DNA from: Zeus faber
Lineage: Eukaryota > Chordata > Actinopteri > Zeiformes > Zeidae
Assembly (NCBI GenBank): GCA_960531495.1
Contig: OY482850.1
Coordinates: 7,338,587 to 7,402,586 of the forward strand
DNA: 64,000 nt
Direction: 5' to 3'
In this document: positions 22,661 to 32,081 of the stretch, in pieces
Numbering within the stretch: the stretch's first letter is position 1
Layout: every line of letters starts with the position of its first letter
Program-made: the position numbers and the translations under genes
The notes under the pieces: model-generated
Database searches by the model: none
Seen by the model: the letters and a program-made list of their open reading frames with translations, nothing else
What the model was told of the DNA's origin: nothing

Positions 22661-23629
22661 GTGAAAATAAATAATAAGTCATTGGAAGTAATGGCAGATT
22701 GCGGAGCAGCTTTCACCTGTGTTCGGCCTGAAGATGCTATACATCTCCCCATGTCTGACCAATTGGTACGGACAATCGGGTTTGAGGGTGTGAAACAGCT
22801 GATTCCTCTCACAAAACCAATTGAGCTCTGCTGTAGAAATCTGAAAATCACACTACCTATTTTGGTATCAGAACATACGCCCATTGCACTCTTGGGAAGA
22901 GATGCTATGTGCAAACTAAATTGCACAATACGGTGTACACCGGACGGCTGTCTGGTGGATGTGCCACCTGATGTCTACCACCAATTATTTAGCGCACCAG
23001 AGACCGAGACTTCTTCAGTATATTGGATTGGAAATCTTAGTCCAGAGCTATTAGAGCCAGCCAAGCTGTGGGAGAAGTTCATTGTGGCAAATATGCCTGA
23101 TGTTAAGCCCCCTGAGTATCCACATCACTGCACGTTGAAATATTTCAAGAAAACTGACCAATTGGATCCAGAAGAATGGTTGAGTAGTCAACCGAAGCAT
23201 GTTCAGCTGACCTCATGCTGCATAATTGTGGGACCACAAGGAGCAGCTATGAAGATAAACATCAATGAATATCTTGAGAAAGAGTTTGACATTGTGAAAA
23301 GTGTGCCACATGTGACTTTAATGGTGGCTGAAGGATTTGAGCAGAAGCAAATAGGAGAAATGATGGCAGAAGCTGAGGAAGCCGTTTTTTCACCAATAAA
23401 GGAGAATCTTGCTATCTCGATAAGTGAAGAACAGAAGTTCATGAAAATCATGATTTCAGCTCAAGGACAAGGACAACCACAAGTGATACAGATGACACAT
23501 GAGTCAATGTTCACCGCTAAATTGGACTCAGACAGCATGAGAGAGGAGATGCTGCAACAAATTCCAGAATGTTTGTGGTCACGACATAGTACGGACATCG
23601 GACTTGTGAAGTCAGCCCAGTTGAACTGA
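22589..23629 (+). CDS. pro: ERV protease plus 2H-phosphoesterase-like domain
   Basis: The frame is read through from gag. A retropepsin domain comes first, with MADCGAAFTCV at the active site (DCG where DTG or DSG is usual) and ALLGRD near its end (22890-22910). After VYWIGNL (about 23018) a second domain follows. It has PHHCTLKYF (His codon 23126-23128), a beta-rich segment with TSCCIIVGPQG, VPHVTLMVA (His codon 23309-23311), and a C-terminal KFMKIMISAQGQ strand. Two H-x-T-L motifs 61 residues apart in this order match the 2H phosphoesterase pattern. The spacing of surrounding blocks most resembles the CNPase/RICH group. In that family the histidines hydrolyse cyclic or 2'-5' phosphodiesters, but activity here is unproven. 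A 10-bp deletion relative to copy 3 shifts the frame before RT and causes the stop. Confidence 0.75.
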   Translation, partial: GCPEDSKGRCQLVVSGPEQDPKIEVKINNKSLEVMADCGAAFTCVRPEDAIHLPMSDQLVRTIGFEGVKQLIPLTKPIELCCRNLKITLPILVSEHTPIALLGRDAMCKLNCTIRCTPDGCLVDVPPDVYHQLFSAPETETSSVYWIGNLSPELLEPAKLWEKFIVANMPDVKPPEYPHHCTLKYFKKTDQLDPEEWLSSQPKHVQLTSCCIIVGPQGAAMKININEYLEKEFDIVKSVPHVTLMVAEGFEQKQIGEMMAEAEEAVFSPIKENLAISISEEQKFMKIMISAQGQGQPQVIQMTHESMFTAKLDSDSMREEMLQQIPECLWSRHSTDIGLVKSAQLN

Positions 23630-25586
23630 GACCAGGAACCAAACCTCCTTGGAAGAACCAATATCCACTAAAGGAGGAGGCAATCAAAGGGATTGAACCA
23701 CAAATTGAAGGACTGTTAAAAGCAGGTGTAGTGGAAATATGTTTGGATCCTCAGAGCAATACACCTATATTGCCTTTAAAGAAACCAGATGAGTCCTATC
23801 GCTTGGTACATGATTTAAGAGCGATAAATGAAGTGGTGCAGGATTTGCCAGCAGATGTACCAGATCCACATACCTTGTTAGCCCAAATCCCTCCAGAGGC
23901 TACACACTTCACAGTGTTGGATTTGTGTGGAGCATTTTTCAGTGTTCCACTGAGCGAAGAAAGTCAAGGATTGTTTGGATTCACATACAAAGGACAAACC
24001 TTCAAGTACAAGAGGCTCCCTCAAGGATTCAAACATAGCCCTCACATTTTCAATAAAGTATTGCAAGATGACTTGGCTGGGATTGATCAGATCTTGAAAA
24101 GTACTGTCATTCAGTATGTGGACGACATCGTCATCTGTTCACCGGATAAGGAAACATGTCATGAGGATTCAATCAAACTGTTACAGCAATTGGCAGACAA
24201 AGGTCACAAGGCCTCTCAGAAGAAGCTACAGTATTGTCAAGAAAAAGTTGTTTATTTGGGTCGAACAATAACCCATGGACACAGAAGCATCTCTGAGAGT
24301 CATTTGGAAGCCATTCGAACGGCACCAAAGCCTAGAACAGTCAGAGAGATGATGACATTTCTTGGCATTGCGGGATATTCTTCAGCCTGGGTAGAAGATT
24401 ATGCCTGCCTAACAGGGCCTTTGAGAGCCATGATAAAAGAAACTGGGAATGCTCAACTCCATTGTAACCTCACCTGGACCCAGGAAGGTCTTATGGCATT
24501 TGAAACGATCAAACAGAGGCTACAAGAAGCTCCAGCACTAGCGCTGCCAGACTACTCTAAGAACTTTTTGCTGTATGTGGCTACGTCCACTGGAGGCAAA
24601 TATGCATGTGCAGTTCTTTGTCAGCCAACAGGTACAGGGACAAGTCCTCAACCTGTGTCGTATTATTCTACTGCCTATTCAGAAGTAGAATCGGGGCTAC
24701 CACTGTGCTACAGAGCAATGGTGGGAGTTTATCTAATGTATGAGAAAGCATCATCAGTAACTATGGGTTACCCAGTGACAATTCTTACCCATCATAGTCT
24801 CAGAAATCTTTTGAACTTCGGTAAATGTACATTGACTATGTCTAGGCTAAGAGACTATCATAGGCTCTTAGAGCAGGAAGATGTCACCTTAGTAAGGTGC
24901 GTCACGGTAAATCCAGCTGATAATTTACCAACACCAGGGGATGGAGAGCCACATGATTGTATTCAGGAAGTAGAGAGATATGCAAAGCTCAGATCAGACT
25001 TGCAAGCTTTCCCACTTCATGTGTCAGATGTGGAGTATTGGACTGACGGGTCCTGCTATCGAATAGGAGACACATTGAGTGCTGGTTATGCAGTAGTCAA
25101 AGCCCAGGGAACTGAATTTGTTGTTGAGAAAGCAGAAGTAATACCACAACCTGCTTCTGCACAGCTTGCTGAGCTTGTGGGCCTGACTGAAGCTTGTCTA
25201 TTGGCCGAAGGCAAGCGAGTGACAATATATACAGATTCGGCATATGCACATAATGTGTGTCATTTATTTGGATCAGTATGGAAAAATCGAGGATTTAAGA
25301 AAACCGATGGTTCTCCGATACAGCATCATGCCCAAATAATGAAATTGTTGCATGCAATGATGAAACCAAAGGAAATAGCTGTAGCTAAGTGTGCAGCACA
25401 CAAAATAGACACGTCAAGGGTCACACAAGGTAACAAAGCGGCTGATGAGGCTGCTAAAGCAGTTACAGGAGCAAACAAAGCAGGCAAGGTTCTTCTGGTC
25501 ACTCATGAAGTGGACTTGGAAGATAAAATCACGCTCAGAGATGTGATCGCGATGCAAGAAGCGGCGTCAGCCATCGATAAACAATT
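23620..25586 (+). CDS. pol: ERV reverse transcriptase and RNase H
   Basis: The frame opens by 23620 (VELRPGTKPPW) and overlaps the protease frame by 10 bp. RT fingers carry RLVHDLRAINE, LDLCGAFFSVPL and RLPQGFKHSPHIFN. The catalytic box is YVDD (near 24116), and YLGRTIT and MMTFLGIAGY follow. A connection region leads to RNase H with the four acidic residues in WTDGS (near 25040), LAELVGL, YTDSAY and NKAADEAAK. All of these are intact, so this part could be enzymatically competent if expressed. A SINE inserted at 25587 separates it from integrase. Sequence style is gamma/epsilon-like (class I), judged from motifs only. Confidence 0.92.
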
Positions 25587-25805
25587 ATTACATTACATTA
25601 CATTTAGTCATTTAGCAGACGCTTTTATCCAAAGCGACTTACAATTATTCAAACACCGACGGACGCAGCCATCAGGAGCAATTAGGGGTTAAGTGTCTTG
25701 CTCAAGGACACTACAGCATGCTAGCAGGAGGAGCCTGGGATCGAACCAGCGACCTTTGGATTACTAGACGACCAGCTCTCCCTCCTGAGCTACCATCCCC
25801 TATGG
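25587..25805 (-). mobile_element. SINE inserted between RNase H and integrase
   Basis: This is the antisense tRNA-derived SINE, with the (TTACA)n tail at the left and the complement of the A box near 25790. It breaks the pol frame: the RNase H frame runs into it and stops at 25690-25692. It arrived either after this provirus inserted, or in its immediate progenitor. Confidence 0.9.
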
Positions 25806-26482
25806 TTGGCCCGAGGGGCCACACAAGATTCTACTGGTCTGTGGAGAAATCATGAAGGACTGATGGTAGCACCCCCTGACCTAGGTCTGATGATTCAGGA
25901 AGCACATGGGTTAGCCCATGTTGCAAGGGGGGAGGTAAGGAGAAAGATCACGAAAGAGTATGGTTTTTGGGCACCGTACTTGCTTGAGCAAATTGATTAT
26001 GTCATAGGCAGATGCACAATCTGTCTTAAAAATAACGTTCGGAGGGGTGTGTTGAGTCCACCCGGTCACATTCCAACTCCGACAGGTCCTATGCGTGAGT
26101 TGGTTGTGGATTTTGTTGACATGATAAGACCAATAGGAGGTAAAAGATACATGCTAGTCGTCGTGGATAGATTTTCACGGTGGCCTGAGGCATGTCCAAC
26201 CAAGCGTAAAGATGCTCAGTCAGTTGTCAAGCCAAGTTCTTGTGTCATGAGGTCATAAGCAGGTGGGGACTTCCAGATCGGATATCCTCAGATAATGGGA
26301 AAGAGTTCGTGGATAGAACAGTAAAATTAATTCTGCAAAAATTGGGAATTAAACAACGTTTAGGAGCTGTTTATCATCCACAAAGCCAAGGAGTTTGTGA
26401 AAAAATGAATGGTGTGCTGAAAAATGGCATTGTTAAAATCTGTCAGCATACAGGTCTGAATTGGGTAGAGGTGTGTAGTTAG
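25806..26482 (+). pseudogene. ERV integrase, frameshifted and 3'-truncated
   Basis: The N-terminal HHCC zinc domain (AHGLAHVAR then CTICLKN) is present at about 25900-26035. The catalytic triad is visible as VVDFVDM (D near 26109), SDNGKEF (D near 26293) and GVCEKMN (E near 26399). The frame shifts near 26229-26240, where an AAGCC-AAG duplication is seen. The same shift occurs in copy 2. The protein then stops at VCS (26482), missing the C-terminal DNA-binding region. Both copies share this short ending, so the deletion predates copy 1's insertion. Confidence 0.88.
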
Positions 26483-27479
26483 GAGCTAACACTACATTTA
26501 CTCAACACTATTGTTAACAAGGAAAATGCATGGACAAAGGAGGAAAAGGAAAATGTTAATCATATATTGGAATAATGTTAAAGTATAATGCAAAAGTGAA
26601 ATTATTATACTGTATTTGATGTTTGTGCAAGATACTGGCTGGTGATTCTTTCTTTCAGGACCAGTCAGAGGATGGCTGTGTCCAGAGATCCTAACAGCCT
26701 AATGGACTTGAACATTCAAACATGGACACTCGAAAATGGAGGAGGAAAATGGACGGCGGACCCTGAATGAAGACATCATGATCAGGAGTGTCGAGTGAAA
26801 TATCATTAAAAGTTGATGGTGTTAAAAAGCAACAGTTCAATACATACATATGTGTCCTGAATGTGTTTATAATATTGGAGTTTGTTTACTACAATGTAAC
26901 CTGTATTATTGATAAATATCCTGAACTCTACGCTAGATATTTTTAGCAAGACATATTACTTTGATTTGCTATTGTTTTCTTTGAGTTGTCTGTAGTAGGA
27001 TGAAGTGAATACATTGGGACCTCAGGTATTTTCTTTTTTTTGCGGTTTTTGAGGGACATTGGTGCTAGGCAGGGAAAGGTCCACTGGAAGGTCCGATGGG
27101 TCGACCAGCCTGACTTTGGACAAATTTTTTGATTTATTTCTGAGGCTCTTAATGTATGCATTTATATGTAACATCCTATACAGTAGTCTAAACCCTTCGT
27201 CTTTTTCTGTAAATTGATTTGGAGTACCTTAGGTGGTTGCCTGGGGCAGAGGGACCGTGAGAGAATTTTCCTGTCTTGATTGATTGATGGATGTTCTAAG
27301 AAATGAAGCTGCCAGATGGGTTTTTCGCTCTCACACTCCACAAATTTGCTGTATTGCTATGACTAAGCATGGTCAGAGGGGTATATTATAACCAATTGTG
27401 TTTGTTATTAAGTGATTTCTGTTAAGCCAATTAACATCGTATGTTCAATTACTCTTCTCTCTGTCTTTGTGTAGTCTCG
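26483..27479 (+). other. Non-coding 3' region of provirus where env would lie
   Basis: About 1 kb between the broken integrase and the polypurine tract holds only short frames full of stops. There is no signal peptide, cleavage site or membrane anchor of an envelope. It matches copy 2 (29512-30400, inverted), so the loss of env is a shared family feature. Confidence 0.75.
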
Positions 27480-27491
27480 AAGGGGGGAATA
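27480..27491 (+). promoter_or_regulatory. Polypurine tract (GAAGGGGGGAATA)
   Basis: A G6-containing purine run lies directly before the 3' LTR, the usual primer site for plus-strand DNA synthesis. Confidence 0.9.
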
Positions 27492-27956
27492 TGAGGTGTC
27501 TGGAAGGGTTGAGGTGAATAGGTTACTGAGCTCCCAAAGCTGAGATATAGTGCGGTCATAATATTAACTATGTTAGTATTAGATTTATTGCCTCGATGTC
27601 ATACGAAGAACGAAAACAACAATGGGTCTATTGAGAGGTCCTATGGGAGAGGAATTTTGTTGATTCTTCCAGCTCGACCAGAGGAGGAAAGGTTTACATT
27701 TAGGACAGGATATAGGCTGAGCGGGCACCTATGGGTTGGAACCAGATGTGGTATGTTATCTTTGTACAGCTTTAAAAGCGAGTGCAGAGCGTCACTTGGG
27801 AGAGATTCCATCTGGCTCGGGTCTCTCCCAGGACATCCATGGCAAGTCTGGTTTGATGCTGATTTGTGTAATAAAATCATTATTTTATTCGAGTCAGTGT
27901 CAGCGGTCACTCCTTCATTCTTCAACACATCACTCCCATCAATAAACTAAACTACA
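27492..27956 (+). repeat. 3' LTR of young provirus
   Basis: It is 465 bp, colinear with the 5' LTR at an exact 9600-bp offset, and differs at two bases near its 3' end. It is followed by the AGAG target duplication (27957-27960). Confidence 0.95.
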
Positions 27957-27983
27957 AGAGGGAAGAAGAGAAGTTGGAGTAAG

Positions 27984-28402
27984 TGAGGTGTCTTGGAATG
28001 TGTGGCGTCCCAAGATAGCCCCCATTGTATAAGATAATCAAGATTCAAGATTTTTTATTTGTCACATACATATACATACTTTCATACATATATGCAGTGA
28101 AATGTAATAAATTAATAATTACTAACAGATGGTGCCAGGGGTCCCGAGGGAGAGGGTACATCGCCAGGGGTCCTGGTGATAAGGGAGGTGGAATGTGACC
28201 TGTGACCTATGTAGGGCAACCAAATGGTCAACGTTGTCTTTGGACAAGCTTAAAAGCACACGCCCTAGTTGCATCCGGCAGAGAATACACCCGGCTCGGC
28301 TCTCTCCTGGATGACACATGGCAAGTCTAGTCTGATGCTGTTCTTTTGTAATAAACCTATTATTTTACTCAAGTCACACATCAAATTCATCAAGAAACTA
28401 CA
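27984..28402 (+). mobile_element. Solo LTR, family B, with TAAG target duplication
   Basis: It starts TGAGGTGTCTTGG and ends AAACTACA. It is flanked by TAAG on both sides (27980-27983 and 28403-28406). It matches the LTRs at 34912-35295 (inverted) and 60076-60438. It sits only 27 bp beyond the young provirus. A 76-bp LINE-tail fragment is inserted in it. Confidence 0.88.
28033..28108 (+). repeat. LINE 3'-tail fragment inside the solo LTR
   Basis: This is the second copy of the short fragment seen inverted at 11846-11916 and again at 57626-57697, here with AAGATTCAAGATTTTTTATT at its start. The related LTR at 60076 lacks it, so it is an insertion. Confidence 0.65.
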
Positions 28403-29511
28403 TAAGCAAAGCGAAAGTTGCACATGTTGATGGAGTGTTGTTGCTTGTTGTTGAGAAATTAGCTTGTTTGCTACATAGCAAGATAAAGGCTACAGCATGT
28501 AATCAACCCACTAACCACGGTACCACATTTTCGAGCATAACATGCACCAGGATGTAATTATGTCGCGTGGGCCCTGTGTAATTTTATTTGACTGTTAATA
28601 TTAGTATGAAAATTTATGCATGTTGACCTGTAACCTGAGGGTATGCTTCATGAATTATTTGGGACAGTGGGATCAATGTTTTTGCTGGTGGGTATTTTTC
28701 CATATGGTTAGGCGCTATTCAGCATGACCCAGCTGATGACAACGAGACACAGCTGTTGCCAATGGGCCAGGACAGCGGACGACAACCGATTACTTCGTAA
28801 ACGGACGGTAAATAAGAGAGGCCGATTGGAACTCAAGGAGAGTTCCCCGCGAGCTGCCAGGGGAGGACGAGTTCCCCGCGTGCCGCTGGGATCGGCTACT
28901 CGGTGTTGACACGGACGCGACGTCGGACTGTTCCGGCCCGGTTCTCTGCAGCGCGTTGACGGAGAAGACGAGTCGACGAAAGACATATGTTCTGCGATCT
29001 CAAACACTTCCTAAAGGAACGGTGACTTCGGGAAGACAGTAGCGCTTTTGTGTGAGTGGGCCGCCCCACCAATGAAACGGGAAGGCTCATACTGTGTCTG
29101 TTTGTTCTGTCAGCTACAGTGATCGATCCCCTCCTGGAATCCCAAGAGTGACGTCAGCCCTACGTGGGACTCCGGGCCACTCCCATGCCAACGTCCCGCC
29201 TGCTGTCAAAGTAGAAGTCCTGGCTGCTTGGGATCGACTCAACTTAGGGGCCCCGCAACTGGTGAACGTTCTGCCAGGTCTGCGGTGACCATTGGCGGAT
29301 CAGTAGCGATCAGTATATTATTATTCTTTTTTTAAGACATTTATATATCTTTTTCTAAATCAAATGAGAGTGTTGTCTTTATTTCCAAACCTGTGTCTCA
29401 ATACACCGCACAACCAACAGAAATGGACGCCAACCTGTGTCCCAATACACCGCACGACCGCCAGGTGGATTTATTTATTATTATCAATTTTACTTTAGTA
29501 ATGAATTTGAA
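28403..29511. other. Unclassified stretch with an unusually GC-rich block
   Basis: From about 28720 to 29300 the composition is clearly more GC-rich than its surroundings. It contains no convincing gene. At 29385-29460 a CCTGTGTC..CAATACACCGCAC unit appears twice. The block might be an LTR or LINE 5' region of another family, but I could not define ends or a target duplication. Confidence 0.4.
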
Positions 29512-30395
29512 ATAGTCGTAGCAATACAATAAATTTGTGGAGTGTGAGAGGGAAAAAACCCATCTGGCGGCTTCCTTTCTTAGTTCTTTCAACAAACAAT
29601 CAAGACAGGAAAGTTCACCAGGCAACCACCTATTGCACTCCAAATCAATTAACCGCAAAGAAGAATGGTTTACAAAACTGTACAGGATGTTACATATAAA
29701 TGCATACATTCAGAACCTCAGAAAAAAAAAAAAAATGTTGTCCAAAGTCAGGCTGGTCAACCCATCAGACCTTCCAGTGAACCTTTCCTGCCTATCATCA
29801 ATGTCCCTCAAAACCCTGCAAAAAAAAAGAAAACACCTGAGGTCCCAATATATTCATTTCACCCTGTTACAGAAAACTTCAAAGAAAACAATACTAAATC
29901 AAAGTAATATGTCTTGTAGTACAGACCTTTCATCAATAATACAGGTTACATTGTGATAAACAAACCAATATTATAAAAACCTGCATAACACATATGTATG
30001 TATTGACTGTTGCTTTTTAACACCATCAATCTTCAATGCTATTTCAATTGACACCCCTGATCATGATGTCCTCATTCAGGGTCCGTCGTCCATTTTCATC
30101 CTCCATTCTTGAATGTCCATGTTTGAGTGTTCAAGTCCATTAGGCTGTTAGGATCTGTGGACACAGCCACCCTCTGACTGGTCCTGAAAGAAAAATTCAC
30201 CAGCCAGTATCTGGCACACACATCAAATACAGTATAATAATTTCACTTTTGCATTACACTTTAACATTATTCCAATATATGATTAACATTTTCCTTTTCC
30301 CCCCTTTGTCCATGCATTTTCTCAGTTAAAAATAGACTTGAGTATATGATGGAATCAGATATTCAGAATGGATATTTCTCTACCAGTGTTAGCTC

Positions 30396-31030
30396 CTAAC
30401 TACACACCATTAATGCCAATGGAAGCACCTCTACCCAATTCAGACCTGTATGCTGACAAATTTTAACAATTCGATTTTTCAGCACACTATTCATTTTTTC
30501 ACAAACACCTTGGCTTTGCGGATGATAAACAGCATCTAGACATTGTTTAATTCCCAATTTTTCCAGAATCAATTTTACTGTTTTATCCACAAACTCTTTC
30601 CCATTATCTGAAGATATGCGATCTGGAAGTCCCCACCTGCTTATGACCTCACGACACAAGAACTTGGCTTGGCAACTGACTGAGCATCTTTACGCTTGGT
30701 TGGACATGCTTCAGTCCACCGTGAAAATCTATCCATGACGACAAACATGTATCTTTTACCTCCTACTGGTCTTATCATGTCAACAAAATCCAGAACCAAC
30801 TCACGCATGGGACCTGTCGGAGTTGGAATGTGACCGGGTGGACTCTTCACACCCCTCCGAACATTGTTTTTAAGACAGATTGTACATCAGCCTATGACAT
30901 AATCCATTTGCTCAAGCATGTACGGTGCCCAAAAACCATACTCCTTCGTGATTTTTCTCCTTACTTACCCATGTGCTTCCTGAATCATCAGACCTAGTAG
31001 GTCGGGGGGTGCTACCATCAGTCCTTCATG
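30396..31030 (-). pseudogene. Copy 2 integrase, frameshifted
   Basis: Minus-strand frames 30850-30641 and 30659-30396 carry DFVDMIRP, SDNGKEFVDK and GVCEKMN. The break between them falls at the same AAGCC-AAG position as in copy 1. The ending keeps a few more residues (LPLALM) before the same VCS stop. The region to the right reads as the decayed HHCC domain, entered directly from the 2H fragment through a deletion. Confidence 0.82.
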
Positions 31031-31160
31031 ATTTCTCCTATGTGCTTCTGCTCAAATACTTCAGCCACCATTAAAGTCATATGTGGCACACTTTTCTCAA
31101 TGTCATGCTCTTTCTCAAGATACTTATCAGTGTTTATTTTCATAGCTGCTCTTTTACTTC
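31028..31160 (-). pseudogene. Copy 2 fragment of the 2H-like domain (second motif)
   Basis: The minus-strand translation keeps AAMKINTDKYLEKEHDIEK and a VPHMTLMVAE motif, equivalent to the second His motif of copy 1. The first motif is lost in the deletion. It is fused directly to integrase sequence at about 31035, where RT has been removed. Confidence 0.7.
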
Positions 31161-31189
31161 CTCATTCTACCACCAAGAATCCTCTTCTT

Positions 31190-31245
31190 TCGGCTGCTCC
31201 CCTTAGGGGGCGGCGCAGTGCAGTATCTACCTACAATACCTCCTG
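31190..31245 (-). repeat. LINE-tail-like insertion in copy 2
   Basis: On the minus strand this reads GGGGAGCAGCCGAAAGAAG, matching the TGGGAGAAGCCAAAAGAAG at 45990-46012 near another ERV. Both resemble the shared 3' end of a fish LINE. No coding part is attached. Confidence 0.45.
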
Positions 31246-31354
31246 TTCTGCACATCTATAAACCTTCTCTTTGGCCTTCTTCTCCTCATTCTTCTTATCC
31301 ACCACCTGTATTTGGTTGAGTTTTCTGAGAGTCTCCCGGTCCTGTTCCTTCTGG

Positions 31355-32081
31355 TCATGCTACTTTTTCCTCCGCTTTAGCCAACATCCGTCTGACTGTT
31401 GGGTCGTATCCTCCAATAGGTTTGTCCGAGTCACTCACACTCTCTTCTCCTATTTCCAGGCTTCTGACTTGTTGTCTGCTTCCCAAACGGTTCCTTGTCT
31501 TGGTACTGTTGGAGCTCGGATACATCTTTATGGTTGTTGTAGCTTTGCCCATCTCTATTATTTGCTCATCCTCATCTTTGAAGAGATAGTTGCCCTCCTG
31601 TGTCATCACTGGGAGCTGGGGAAAAACATCAGTGAACTTCACCTCCTTCTCATAAGGAGGGGGGCTTCTTTACAGATGCTGTATGTGAGAAGTGTGCGGT
31701 AATATTCTCCATTAATTTTTCTGCTTCCTTTTCATTTTTCTTTATTTCTTGTCTACTTTGTTCTCATTTTTCTTTTGCAGCTTCGAACCATGTCTGCCCC
31801 TCCTTTACGAACAGCTGCAGAATGCCAAGTTCTGTTTGTCTTTTCTCGGTGCGTCTCTTTCCTCTTTTTCCTTTCTTTTGATTTACTTTATATGTGGACA
31901 CAAGCACCTGCCTTGTTTTAATCACATCCCGGTTAAGAGTTCCTTCAGCTGGCCATGGTTGTTCAACATCAGGCCACCGCTTGCTCAATTTTCCTGATAT
32001 TTTTACAATATCTTTAATAAGGGGATAATTTTCTCTCACTACATCAATAGGAGTGATTACTTTTGTAATTATTGTATCCAT
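31355..32081 (-). pseudogene. Copy 2 gag N-terminal fragment
   Basis: The minus-strand frames from 32081 match copy 1 Gag through matrix and the proline-rich linker (KFTDVFPQLP). A segment of roughly 40 residues (with IGEESVSDSDKPIGGY) follows that copy 1 lacks, so copy 1 carries an extra internal deletion. Stops interrupt the frame near 31764 and 31355. Nucleocapsid is absent. Confidence 0.8.

Larger units (their letters stand above)
17892..27956 (+). mobile_element. Young gammaretrovirus-like provirus (copy 1), no env
   Basis: The 10,065-bp element has two 465-bp LTRs exactly 9600 bp apart that differ at only two positions that I can find. A 4-bp duplication AGAG flanks it (17888-17891 and 27957-27960). 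Internal order is LTR, primer site, a 3.1-kb leader, gag, UAG, protease with an added 2H-like domain, RT-RNase H, a SINE, a broken integrase, about 1 kb of non-coding sequence, polypurine tract, LTR. There is no envelope gene and Gag seems to lack capsid. Near-identical LTRs mean very recent insertion, yet the coding region is defective. So it was probably copied by proteins from a helper provirus elsewhere. Confidence 0.93.
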
